A program made the position numbers and the translations under genes. Of a DNA stretch of 64,000 bases, positions 39,373 through 48,319 are shown piece by piece. Source of the DNA: Chaetoceros tenuissimus (taxonomy: Eukaryota > Bacillariophyta > Thalassiosirophyceae > Chaetocerotales > Chaetocerotaceae); the NCBI GenBank assembly GCA_021927905.1, contig BLLK01000047.1:2356001-2420000 (forward strand), read 5' to 3'. Numbering within the stretch: position 1 is the first letter of the stretch; each line of letters opens with the position of its first letter. Under the pieces are notes generated by a model. That model was given only the letters and a program-made list of their open reading frames with translations, made no database searches and was not told where the DNA came from.

Positions 39373-40126
39373 GAAAAATTCAGGCTCACATGTTTCAAAA
39401 AAAATATTTGGTGAACCGGTTTCTGTTTCTGTTTCGACGAAGAAAATTTCGTGAACACTGTTTCTGTTTCAACTGTTTCAATTAGTTTTGGTGAACAGTT
39501 TTGAAACTGTTTCAGAAACATAGACAATGTGGCTGAAAGCTACTACACCACAAACGGACAATAGAAATGATCACAATGAAAAAATTCATATAAAATCTAA
39601 GTATTTATGGATAGAAACATAAAACCAAAATACGGATTTGTCCCAAAAATATACACTCATATAAATTGAATGTAAGGTGAAAACTTTGGTTGTGGTGGTT
39701 AATTAAAAATTTCGTACATTGAGGTCAAGTGTACACTCAAAATACCAAATATCTTTTCAGCCCAATTTGGAATTTCCAGGGTGATGGCTGCAAGCCACTA
39801 GGCCTGAGGCATAGCAACTGTGTCCAATTCAAAACTGGTCAATTTTCTTCACCCGTATAATCTAGCCTATCTAAGAGAGATTTTGATCTAGAATGGCTTT
39901 TGATGTATCTGAAAAGGGCGATTTTGATTGGCTGAAAAGTCCAAGAAAAAGGTGTTTCAACACCCCGAAATGGAGGGTATTTGGTGAACACGTTTCAATG
40001 TTTCTGAAACACGTAGCTATTTGGTGAACAGTGTTTGTTTCTGTTTCAAGCCTGTTTCAAGGGATTTGGTGAACACGAAACAAACAGTTTTGAAACAATT
40101 ATGAAACGTGTGAGCCTGGAAAAATT
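39373..40126. mobile_element. Non-autonomous hAT-like foldback element (MITE) with 8-bp target duplication
   Basis: The element spans 39381-40118 (738 bases). The direct repeats GAAAAATT flank it exactly, at 39373-39380 and 40119-40126. The ends are inverted: CAGGCTCACATGTTTC on the left and, read on the other strand, CAGGCTCACACGTTTC on the right (15 of 16 matching). Starting with CAGG and having an 8-bp duplication fits the hAT superfamily; P-like and Merlin elements also give 8-9 bp duplications. There are five copies of TTTGGTGAAC (39407, 39487, 39980, 40020, 40065) plus one variant at 39447. All are in the same orientation near the two ends, and are probably transposase-binding repeats. 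No transposase frame exists inside, so it depends on a partner. Confidence 0.88.
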
Positions 40127-40271
40127 CACCTCATCAGCAAACCAACAACAGCAAGAACACCTCCAGCAGTTCTCATGTTCTCATGTTCTCATGGTTCTTC
40201 ATCTTTGATTATTATAACTAATCAAACTTTTCGCTGTGGAAAAGATATTGAATTCTACACTCACTACCAAC

Positions 40272-41510
40272 ATGAGATTCCTTCATCTACAATCATCATT
40301 ACAAGCATGCGTTGGCGTGCTAGCGCTGACAATCTCAAATGCATCAAGCTACGGTCTCAACACAAAGTCGAAGCATGTAGGCGAGTACATTGCAGAGACA
40401 GGATTCTACCAATCACTGACTCTGACAGATGAAGAACCTATTCTTGAGAAAAGATCCGAATTTCAAGATATTCAGGTAATGAACTCAGTGTATTATGGTA
40501 AAGTTCTGATTCTTGATGGAGTTATTCAGTTGACTGAGAAAGATGCAGATAGCTACAATGAGATGATGGTACATCCTGCTATGATGGCGCATCCGAAGCC
40601 GAAAAGAGTTCTTGTGATTGGAGGTGGAGACGGTAAGTTCAGAATGTTGTTCAATGCATGAGCCAAGTGATCAAGATTCGTGAATTCAACACCTGCTTTT
40701 AAAATCCGTTACAGGCTATGTTTTGTCAGAAGTATTGAAACATCCTGAAGTCGAACATGTAGATCATGTGGATCTAGATGGAGAAGTCATTCAAGTTTGT
40801 CGTGACCATTTTTCGTGGGGTAACGCTTGGGAAGACCCAAGAGTTAAGCTCCATATTGCGGATGGAGCAGCATTCATTGCAAACGCAACTGATTCTTCGT
40901 ATGATGTGATCATCCAAGACAGTTCTGATCCATATACTTGGGATGACGAAACTGGAGAAAAAATAGATCTCCCTTCGAAAACTCTTTACTCTGATGCTCA
41001 CTTCACAAACATTTCTAGAGTTCTTGGTGAAAAGGGGGTGTTTAGTTTCCAAGCAGAGGTACGTTAGAACAATTAGTAGTACTGCTATGTTTTTTATTTC
41101 GTTTAGTGTTCTCACAATTCTACTAGACTTTCAACATTGAATCAGACCTTGAAGGAATTGTGGAATGGAGACAGCGTGCACTTGATGTTGGATTTTCAGA
41201 TGCAAACTATGGAACTATTTCAATCAGCTCGTATCCCACTGGGCAAATTGGTTTCCTTCTATGTAGAAAGAACCCCGTATCAAGTCCATCGATTGAACTT
41301 GTCAAGAAGAGATTTGACCAGATTGTGAAGTTGGGAAAGGAGACAACATATTATCATCCAACTTTGCAGCAAACTGCATTTGCTCTGCCCCTATGGGTTC
41401 ACCGACGTATCTATAAGTCTCCTACTCCAAAAATCGGTTTACTTGAGGAGGAACATGAAGTGGTGGATTTGGAAGTGCTACCACAAGCAGATATTCAATC
41501 TCCTCAATAA
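40272..41510 (+). CDS. Spermidine synthase-like aminopropyltransferase with signal peptide (three exons)
   Basis: Exons 40272-40632, 40715-41058 and 41127-41510 give 362 residues; both introns are GT-AG (82 and 68 bases), phases 1 and 0. Polyamine synthases transfer aminopropyl from decarboxylated SAM. The family blocks are ETGFYQSLTL, SVYYGKVLILDGVIQLTEKD, EMMVHPAMMAHPKPKRVLVIGGGDG, then VDHVDLDGEVIQVCRDHF and DVIIQDSSDPYTW. GGGDGG of the family is here GGGDGY, one Gly replaced by Tyr. The start chosen, MRFLHLQSSLQACVGVLALT, gives a signal peptide ending in NASS. That suggests an ER, plastid or silica-vesicle route, rather than the cytosol. Substrate (spermidine, spermine or long-chain polyamine) is not decided. 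Confidence 0.85.
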
Positions 41511-41709
41511 ATTACTCTGTGTGTACATAATCATCCACTGCAATTGTGATAGATAAAGGGCTACTTCATCCCTCATAATATTTTGTCCTACTTAATTTTG
41601 TGTTACCTCTTCACATTCATTCTTTTACCAATAACTTCATGGGTCTACACTTACGATTTACTCATCACTATCATCTACATTACGCTATTTTATTTTCAAG
41701 AAGACAGTT

Positions 41710-43338
41710 TTACCAACCACTGAAATCACCAAACGTTGTCTTTTTAGGAGGTTTTGGTAGTCTTGATATCGGCACAGCATCGTAGCTTTGGTCATCAAGA
41801 ATCTGTGTCTTCACTTTGTTTTGTTTTATATATTTTCCTACGACAGGCCCTGTATCTGCTTCAATCTTTGCCGCAATTGGGACCTTCACTGGTTTTGTTC
41901 CTAAAGCACTATTCTTCCTCTCTTCTTTCTCTGCCTTCATAGCATCAGCTCGCTTTTGTATCCTCAAGCGTTCGTTTTCAATGGCTTCATCAATTGGACT
42001 ATACAAAACATCTGCAGTAATAATTCTGATTTCCTGTTGGGGACGATCTTTTTTATCTGTCTGGATACTTTCCATTGCCGACAAAACATCCAGCCCTTTA
42101 ATGACTTTGCCAAAAACACTGTGCTTGCGGTCTAAATGTGGTGCACTCTTGTAAGTTATAAAGAATTGTCTTTTATTTGTATGTTGCCCGGCGTTAGCCA
42201 TACTGAGAACACCAGGCCCAACGTGTTTTAATCGGTCGTCAAACTCATCTTTGAAAGCTCCTCCCCAAAAACTCTCTTCACTTTCACTTTTATTGGATGG
42301 TTTTCCTCCTTGTATCATAAAGTTTCGAATTGATCTATGAAACTTTGTGTCGTTGTATGCTCCCTTCTCAACTAGTCGAATAAAATTCATGCTTGTCCTA
42401 GGCACAATGTCGCAATGAATCTCCAAATCAATAAAACCTAAATTGGTATTGAATCTGACAAAGCCTTTTCTCTTCAACTTCTTCATTGCTGAGAAATTTG
42501 CCTCTAATATTTCTTCTTCTGTAGCTTCCCTTGCAGTATTGTCATTGCTAATGTTCAGCGCTGTACTCGTAAAAGATCCCGATGCTTGACCAGAAGTCAT
42601 ACTCACCCCTGTCAATTCATCTGTAAATATTTTGAGCTTCTTGCCATCTTTTTTCACATCATTTTGCTTTGCCTTTTGTTCGTCTTCCCTCTTGCGTTTA
42701 ATCTTGTCAACAATCCTAGTGGCTGACACAGACAGCTTCACATCGCTTTTCTCTTGTTCCTCTTGCAAATGCTGTTTCCTCAAACTACTCGTATGTTTGA
42801 AGTTGTTTACATCCCTAAGTTGGTTCAACTCCATATTTGCGCTATCTTGCAATGTGATAATGTCAGTTTTCTGAAATTTATCCCCGGATATCAAATCTAG
42901 ATAGCTTTTCGCTTTGATGTTTAGTTCATGCACTGCTTCATAACTATATACATTGGCTGTAGATTTATCTTTTTGCAATACTGCCACGATTTTGGTGTGA
43001 TTTAAAAATGGTTTGTTCAGTACTGGACACTGCCACTTTCCTTCTTCACTTTTATCCATTTGAAGAGTAATAAGATCAGATGTTTTCATAGCTTTGCCAG
43101 TGACTGGATCAGCCTTGTGTTTCAGTATATATGGTATGATTGCTGAATTTTCAAATATAATTCCATTTGATCCACAAAGTCGCATAACTGGGTTTGAGTA
43201 GGGCGTTAATGTTAGAGCACAGCAGTCAAATGGTACAGGTCGAGTAGAGAATCCTGTTCTATTTCCGCTTCGAAGTTGTGAATTTTGGCGATGCTCTGCT
43301 GACGATTGATACTGCTTCTCTTTTTGACGTTTAACCAT
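41710..43338 (-). CDS. PPIL2: PPIL2-type U-box cyclophilin
   Basis: A 542-residue peptidyl-prolyl isomerase of the spliceosome-associated U-box class. The N-terminal U-box reads PFDCCALTLTPYSNPVM, then AIIPYILKHKADPVTG, ending WQCPVLNKPFLNHTKI, a second Cys-containing U-box-like part. The middle is charged and Lys/Glu-rich. The cyclophilin domain starts GFVRFNTNLGFIDLEIHCD, with the catalytic FHRSIRNFMIQGG and the QFFITYKSAPHLDRKHSVFGKV stretch. The C-terminal tail is Lys/Glu-rich with an Ala/Pro segment. No introns. Human PPIL2 is a spliceosome-associated protein; ubiquitin-ligase activity is family precedent. Confidence 0.93.
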   Translation of the reverse strand: MVKRQKEKQYQSSAEHRQNSQLRSGNRTGFSTRPVPFDCCALTLTPYSNPVMRLCGSNGIIFENSAIIPYILKHKADPVTGKAMKTSDLITLQMDKSEEGKWQCPVLNKPFLNHTKIVAVLQKDKSTANVYSYEAVHELNIKAKSYLDLISGDKFQKTDIITLQDSANMELNQLRDVNNFKHTSSLRKQHLQEEQEKSDVKLSVSATRIVDKIKRKREDEQKAKQNDVKKDGKKLKIFTDELTGVSMTSGQASGSFTSTALNISNDNTAREATEEEILEANFSAMKKLKRKGFVRFNTNLGFIDLEIHCDIVPRTSMNFIRLVEKGAYNDTKFHRSIRNFMIQGGKPSNKSESEESFWGGAFKDEFDDRLKHVGPGVLSMANAGQHTNKRQFFITYKSAPHLDRKHSVFGKVIKGLDVLSAMESIQTDKKDRPQQEIRIITADVLYSPIDEAIENERLRIQKRADAMKAEKEERKNSALGTKPVKVPIAAKIEADTGPVVGKYIKQNKVKTQILDDQSYDAVPISRLPKPPKKTTFGDFSGW

Positions 43339-43986
43339 TGTAGAAATATATTAAGAGCTTGCAATAGCAATATCAAGAGAATCTATGGGAGAATTTACTT
43401 ATCAACTGTGAGTAGTAATAGTAAGTAACAGTTGTTTTCAATTATTGGAAAAGCTGTCAAGTCGTGAGAGATGTGAGAGATGATGAGAGAGGTGAGAGGA
43501 GGTATCGATTAATTGCGTACGTACCTATCCAGTACGAAGAAGAAGATACGTTTGGTTTTTGTAGGATAGCGGCCCCCCTAGAAGAGAAAGAGGGTACTGC
43601 GCTAGTATTCAATTTAAGAATCTATGCTAATTTTTGTTTCTCATTAAAGTAGTATGTGAACTCCTGCACTGTTGATTACTGATCGCATTGCATAATTGAA
43701 ACTTTTATTCTACTTTGGTTACCTTTTTTTTTATATACTTTTTACATATTTTACATGGATTTACAACCTCCTAGAATACCCAATGACGATGGAACTTTTT
43801 AGTCTTGTAAGCATCGCGCGCCATTTTTGGAGCTCAAAAACAAACATGCTGAACTAAATGGAACTGATGAAACAACAATGTCTAAACACTCACATGAAGT
43901 ACCATAGTGAATGAATTAAACTCAACCTGCATAACTACTGGATAGTGCACTTCGAAAACAAAACCTATTTCTAACGAGGGATCATA
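43339..43986. promoter_or_regulatory. Divergent upstream region with GTACGTAC
   Basis: The 648-base gap holds promoters of PPIL2 (minus) and the Sld3-like gene (plus). The palindrome GTACGTAC is at 43517-43524. A short frame over it (62 codons, 43464-43652) has no coding signs. No RNA or repeat seen. Confidence 0.35.
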
Positions 43987-46104
43987 ATGAGTTCTTTGAA
44001 GGAAAATGAAGATGTGATCAATCTAGCTCCTCCAGTTTCAACTGCAGTGGATAACTTCTTATCTACATCACATATGAAAAAGTCGACACAATCATCATCT
44101 TCTACTGAACCAACAGAAGTGTCAGAGATACCAATGATTTCTCCAGTTATATCTGCACCTGCATCAAATACGAAGCAGACAATTAGTCGTAAAACTCTCA
44201 ATAGACTAAAACGCAAGCGATTGGAAAATACATTTAAACAAGCAAAGTTTAACTTCAATACAAATGTAATCTCATGTACAATTCAACAAACATCAGATGA
44301 AAGGAATGCTAATATTCATTTATTTCAAACTGGAAATGTATTTGCTCATAGCTTAGTTTCCTTAAATGCTCAGAACCATGTTGCTTGGGAAATATCTACA
44401 CAAAATATCATGACCGATGCAGCATTGAAGAACTGTGAAAATGCCATGACACAAATTAAAAGCATGAAAGATTTACATGCCCGAGCTGCCATCTTCAGTT
44501 TGACAACTAGCAAGGAATCATCTACGGGACTGTCTCTCGAGGCACTAGCAAGCATGTTGTTGTCAATGAATGCTGGCATATGCCTTTCTTCCATGAATGG
44601 CAGCATCTTTGTTTTTGTTCCGAGGTATAATGATGCCAAAGAATTGATATTGGCTTGTGTAAACGTTCTGAACACGGATAGAGATGTAGGTAAAAGTGAT
44701 GAAACCATTGATACTTATGGTAACGGTTCAAGTGAAAAGAAACAAAAGACACACGACCAAGAGGTTGTGGTAGCCAATGGTGACAAAAGCCAAGCAGAGG
44801 AGACTGTCACTTCAGAAGAGATGGAAATTGACTCCATCAGTATTGATGCTTTGATGGGAAAATATGAACAATGCCTTGACCAAAGCGAAGATGCACCATC
44901 TCCAATTCAGTTTGTCACTACAGCTGTTTCGACCATCTCACAATCATGCAAGACTTTGACACAATATGACTTATCACGTCTGTTGAGAGACACAACAACT
45001 GAAGGAGGCGCTCCTTTGATTATATCAAGATCGGAAATAGAATCATTGATAAGGAAGCGACCAACTTCGAATCCAGCACAGAACGAAGGCAACGATGATT
45101 CTGTGTCTTTTTCTACTCAGATGAGACGCTTGCTGCGGCAGATCTTGGTCCAAGTTCTTCTTCGGCTACAGTTACTGCAGCAATATAGTACCAATGACAA
45201 TGATAGAAAAATCTTCTTTGATGTAATATCAACTATTGATAGAACCAATAAAAAGTCCAAGAAGAAAAAAAAGAAAAAGAGCAGAAAAGAATCATCACAG
45301 CCTTACACATTGAAGGATTACATAACTGATTTGTGCGCTGTCGCTGAGAACTTATCTTTCGTGCTGCCATCTTCAGAATCATTCTCTTCTTTTTTCAGAG
45401 ATCATGTCATGATATACTATAGTGACAAAATGCCATCAGTACACGCTGAAATTTTGGATTTTTTTGAAATTGATATTGAAGAAGATGACACTTCGGGACC
45501 GAAAGAAACTAGAGAAGTATCATCATCACGTTGGGCAAAGTGTAATTCCAATCTCAAGTCAGAACCTGAACAAGAATCAGTACAGACGAAGCCCAAGGAA
45601 GCAGATATAGGTCAAGTTCAAGGAGAGGAAAATCTTTTGTTACAAAATAAGAAAGCAGTGTCTGTGCAGTCAAATCGCACAAATCGTTTACTCGCTGGAA
45701 GTAGAGGAAAATATATTGGTCGTCAATTCAGCAGTAGTTTATTCAAGGAGGTAAAGATGGTGAAAACACAAAAATCAATTCCAAAGAAATCTATGGAGCA
45801 GCCTAAACATGAGAACAAACTAGACAAAGCTAGAGAAAATGCTATCCAACCCCGCAACATTTTTGTGTCAGAAACTCCAATCAGCAAAGGGAAGAATCAG
45901 AGAAGTATCTTTGCTTCAGAAACCCCAGTTCGGGAAAGTCGTCCAAGATTATCAATGGGAATGGGTAGTCTTGGTGCATCGTTTTCATTACGCATGAATC
46001 AAACTACTTCGAATAACTTGCAGCAAAAGACCAAAAACTCAAAGGGAAAGAATCCTCACGCTGCTGTTATTGCAGCTGTAAAAGCAATGAGGAAGAAAAG
46101 ATAA
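43987..46104 (+). CDS. Possible Sld3/Treslin-type replication initiation protein
   Basis: A 705-residue intronless protein I recognise only by pattern. A central helical block around residues 370-490 resembles the Sld3/Treslin core. LRQILVQVLLRLQLLQQY is followed by a run KKSKKKKKKKSRK, the helix YTLKDYITDLCAVAENLSFVL, and then FFRDHVMIYYSDKMPSVHAEI. Fungal Sld3 and animal Treslin have the same order of helix, Lys run, helix and a helix ending in ...Y(S/F)...LP. The first 130 residues are Ser/Thr-rich and basic; the last 200 are disordered, with the repeated motif NIFVSETP / SIFASETP, typical of S/TP phosphorylation sites. If so it would join CDK control to CMG assembly at origins. Alternatively it is an unrelated nuclear protein. 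Confidence 0.45.
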   Translation: MSSLKENEDVINLAPPVSTAVDNFLSTSHMKKSTQSSSSTEPTEVSEIPMISPVISAPASNTKQTISRKTLNRLKRKRLENTFKQAKFNFNTNVISCTIQQTSDERNANIHLFQTGNVFAHSLVSLNAQNHVAWEISTQNIMTDAALKNCENAMTQIKSMKDLHARAAIFSLTTSKESSTGLSLEALASMLLSMNAGICLSSMNGSIFVFVPRYNDAKELILACVNVLNTDRDVGKSDETIDTYGNGSSEKKQKTHDQEVVVANGDKSQAEETVTSEEMEIDSISIDALMGKYEQCLDQSEDAPSPIQFVTTAVSTISQSCKTLTQYDLSRLLRDTTTEGGAPLIISRSEIESLIRKRPTSNPAQNEGNDDSVSFSTQMRRLLRQILVQVLLRLQLLQQYSTNDNDRKIFFDVISTIDRTNKKSKKKKKKKSRKESSQPYTLKDYITDLCAVAENLSFVLPSSESFSSFFRDHVMIYYSDKMPSVHAEILDFFEIDIEEDDTSGPKETREVSSSRWAKCNSNLKSEPEQESVQTKPKEADIGQVQGEENLLLQNKKAVSVQSNRTNRLLAGSRGKYIGRQFSSSLFKEVKMVKTQKSIPKKSMEQPKHENKLDKARENAIQPRNIFVSETPISKGKNQRSIFASETPVRESRPRLSMGMGSLGASFSLRMNQTTSNNLQQKTKNSKGKNPHAAVIAAVKAMRKKR

Positions 46105-46174
46105 ATTTGCTAAATCCTTCGAAAGATTTTCAGTAGGTCATTATAAAAATACATTACTAATCTAATCAGGGTAT

Positions 46175-47944
46175 CTATAGAAATTTGGGTGTGGCTGAAC
46201 TCATAGATCTAAATGTCGAGTCATTTTTCATATTTGCTAGAACCCAACTATCGCGTTGAAATTCATCTTCGTCATTTTCACCTATTCTTCGGTAGAAATT
46301 TCGTTTGCTCAAGGTAGGTGTAGTTGGTGACTCTGTTGAAACGTAAGAGTTTATAGACGACTTTGAATATTCATGTACAACACTTTCATGGCGAAAATGT
46401 TTCTTAAGTTCCAATTCTTCTGCACTTTCCACAGAGAGACACGGTGTGAATGTCCAGGCTTCGATGTTTTGAACTTCGAAGACTCCACCGTCTTCTACCC
46501 GTCCCATAAGTACTGGATTACAGAACGTGGCACTACGACCTGATGTTCCACGTTGCAAATCGTCATGAAGAACAAAGGCAAACCCAAGTCCTAGTCTTTG
46601 TTCTTCGGTGAAAACCTCAGTCGTAAATTCATTGTTTGGCTTTTGTTCAATTTCTCCACCACCCAATGCAATCCGGTCGTGTTCTAACAATTGAACACAG
46701 GAGTTGAGCCCAGTAAAGGGAAAAACCTCAATCTCACTTTCCATATGCGCCTGTTCATATAAAGAAGAGCAAGGATGGAATCTATTCGTCTTCATTTTCC
46801 ATACAAAAGCTTCACCACTACCAAAGTATCCATGATGCTCTTGCCATAACGATGAGGTAAAACTTCCAAATACATCACCACTAGTGGTCTGGATAGCAAT
46901 TATTGTATACTGTGCAGCTTTGAGATAATTTCGAAATGTGTCTAAGCTTGCCCCATCCCTGACAAGCGAATACTTTAGCCAAAAGTTCTCACTTGAGAGG
47001 TGTTCAGGAACAAAATTTAGCAGACTTTCCATTAATGGTGGACTAAGTACATGGGGTTGCGCAGAAATATCATCTGCAGAAGTACCCAATATTTTAAAGG
47101 TATCTCGATCTGAATCATCCATTTTCCCATCCAGATCTGCATGACAACCGTAACCAAAGTCATCGGCATATTCGTCGTTAAGGACTTGCCATGTATCGAA
47201 CTGCTCTTCCGGGGAATTTTCCCATGTAGAAACGCTTGATACTTCGTCATCATGTTCACTATAAACAGGGTACTGAGATACATCTGATCGTTCATCAAAA
47301 GGTGTGATGGTAGATGACATCATGGAAGCATTACTACTATCTTGTTTTCCACATGAATGAGATGCACTATTATGGGACCCCAATCCAACAGCCACATCAC
47401 TATTCGAAGTTCGTGGAGCTAGATCCTTATTCGAAATCACCTCTCTAGTGGAAGGAAATAGAGGTAAATTAACATTTTTGAATGATTTCTCCTTCTTTGA
47501 TGCTGATCGCCTGTTTATGGCAGCCCTTACGAATAAATCAGATCCCTTCCTAAGAATTTTGGGAAGAATGCCAATTTCATGTGCTTTCCATATGTCTCTG
47601 AACTGTCTGGAATTCTGGCGCCTATGATCAGTTTCATCCCGGTCTCGTTTTCTCTCACTTTGTAGAGAATCTCTTTTGACATCTTCTGAGGGTGAAAATG
47701 GAGTAGTTAGTAGGATGTCTTTTGTCAAGGTTCCTTTGTGGTCATGGACTGAATCCAGTAATATTGAAGTCAAAGCTAATTTCTCAACAGCAGAGAGAGA
47801 AACTGCTCTATGCATATCCTTTTTTGTGGCATTGATGGAGTGTTTGCATTGACTTGGGACTGGATTATGTATATCATAGGATGGACGGCACTTACGCTGG
47901 GTGCCTATTTTTGTTTCTCGTTTGTAATTATGTTTTTTCATCAT
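46175..47944 (-). CDS. TLDc-domain protein (OXR1/NCOA7-like)
   Basis: A 589-residue protein. Residues about 1-300 are basic, then Ser/acid-rich and look disordered. The TLDc domain lies at about 310-510. It begins SPPLMESLLNFVPEHLSSENFWLKYSLVRDG with the strand YTIIAIQTTSGDVFGSFTS, then GSGEAFVWKM and IALGGGE, and ends EVQNIEAWTFTP. TLDc proteins act in oxidative stress defence or bind the V-ATPase. After the domain come about 80 residues with Ser/Thr-rich sequence and SPTTPTL. The N-terminal 40 residues are basic; the start at the first Met is not certain. Tail to tail with the Sld3-like gene. Confidence 0.88.
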   Translation of the reverse strand: MMKKHNYKRETKIGTQRKCRPSYDIHNPVPSQCKHSINATKKDMHRAVSLSAVEKLALTSILLDSVHDHKGTLTKDILLTTPFSPSEDVKRDSLQSERKRDRDETDHRRQNSRQFRDIWKAHEIGILPKILRKGSDLFVRAAINRRSASKKEKSFKNVNLPLFPSTREVISNKDLAPRTSNSDVAVGLGSHNSASHSCGKQDSSNASMMSSTITPFDERSDVSQYPVYSEHDDEVSSVSTWENSPEEQFDTWQVLNDEYADDFGYGCHADLDGKMDDSDRDTFKILGTSADDISAQPHVLSPPLMESLLNFVPEHLSSENFWLKYSLVRDGASLDTFRNYLKAAQYTIIAIQTTSGDVFGSFTSSLWQEHHGYFGSGEAFVWKMKTNRFHPCSSLYEQAHMESEIEVFPFTGLNSCVQLLEHDRIALGGGEIEQKPNNEFTTEVFTEEQRLGLGFAFVLHDDLQRGTSGRSATFCNPVLMGRVEDGGVFEVQNIEAWTFTPCLSVESAEELELKKHFRHESVVHEYSKSSINSYVSTESPTTPTLSKRNFYRRIGENDEDEFQRDSWVLANMKNDSTFRSMSSATPKFL

Positions 47945-48319
47945 TGTATTTTTTGTGAGAAAACTTTATCGTATAGGCATGGTACAAGTTTGTGTAAGAA
48001 AGGAATGATGAGGTGATTCTTTGATTGAAAAGCATCAACCATTCGGAGAGTAATCAAATCAACAACAAGAAGGGTTTCTTTCAATTTTCAATTTTAGGGT
48101 TCGGGTTTGAGTCGCTGGTGCGATGTCATCAGTTTATCAATTTTTCCGTTTTTCCGTTAAATTTCAATAGTTTTGTAAGTATAACAAATAGCATTGCATA
48201 AACGCAACAACTCCAACTCCATCTAAGTCCAACCAGTCTGTAATACATAGTTGCAACTGTAACACAGCAAACATCCATATCTTGACCCGTTTCACGTTTC
48301 GTTGATTAGAATATTTAAT
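47945..48319. other. Divergent upstream region of TLDc and nicastrin genes
   Basis: 375 bases between divergent starts, AT-rich and without recognised motifs or RNA. Confidence 0.3.

Noticed and set aside
39345-39527. 60-codon frame on the minus strand
   Set aside because: Lies at the left end of the foldback element; produced by its GTTTCTGTTTC-type repeats.
43464-43652. 62-codon frame between PPIL2 and the Sld3-like gene
   Set aside because: No family, Arg-rich start due to a purine-rich stretch; part of a divergent upstream region.
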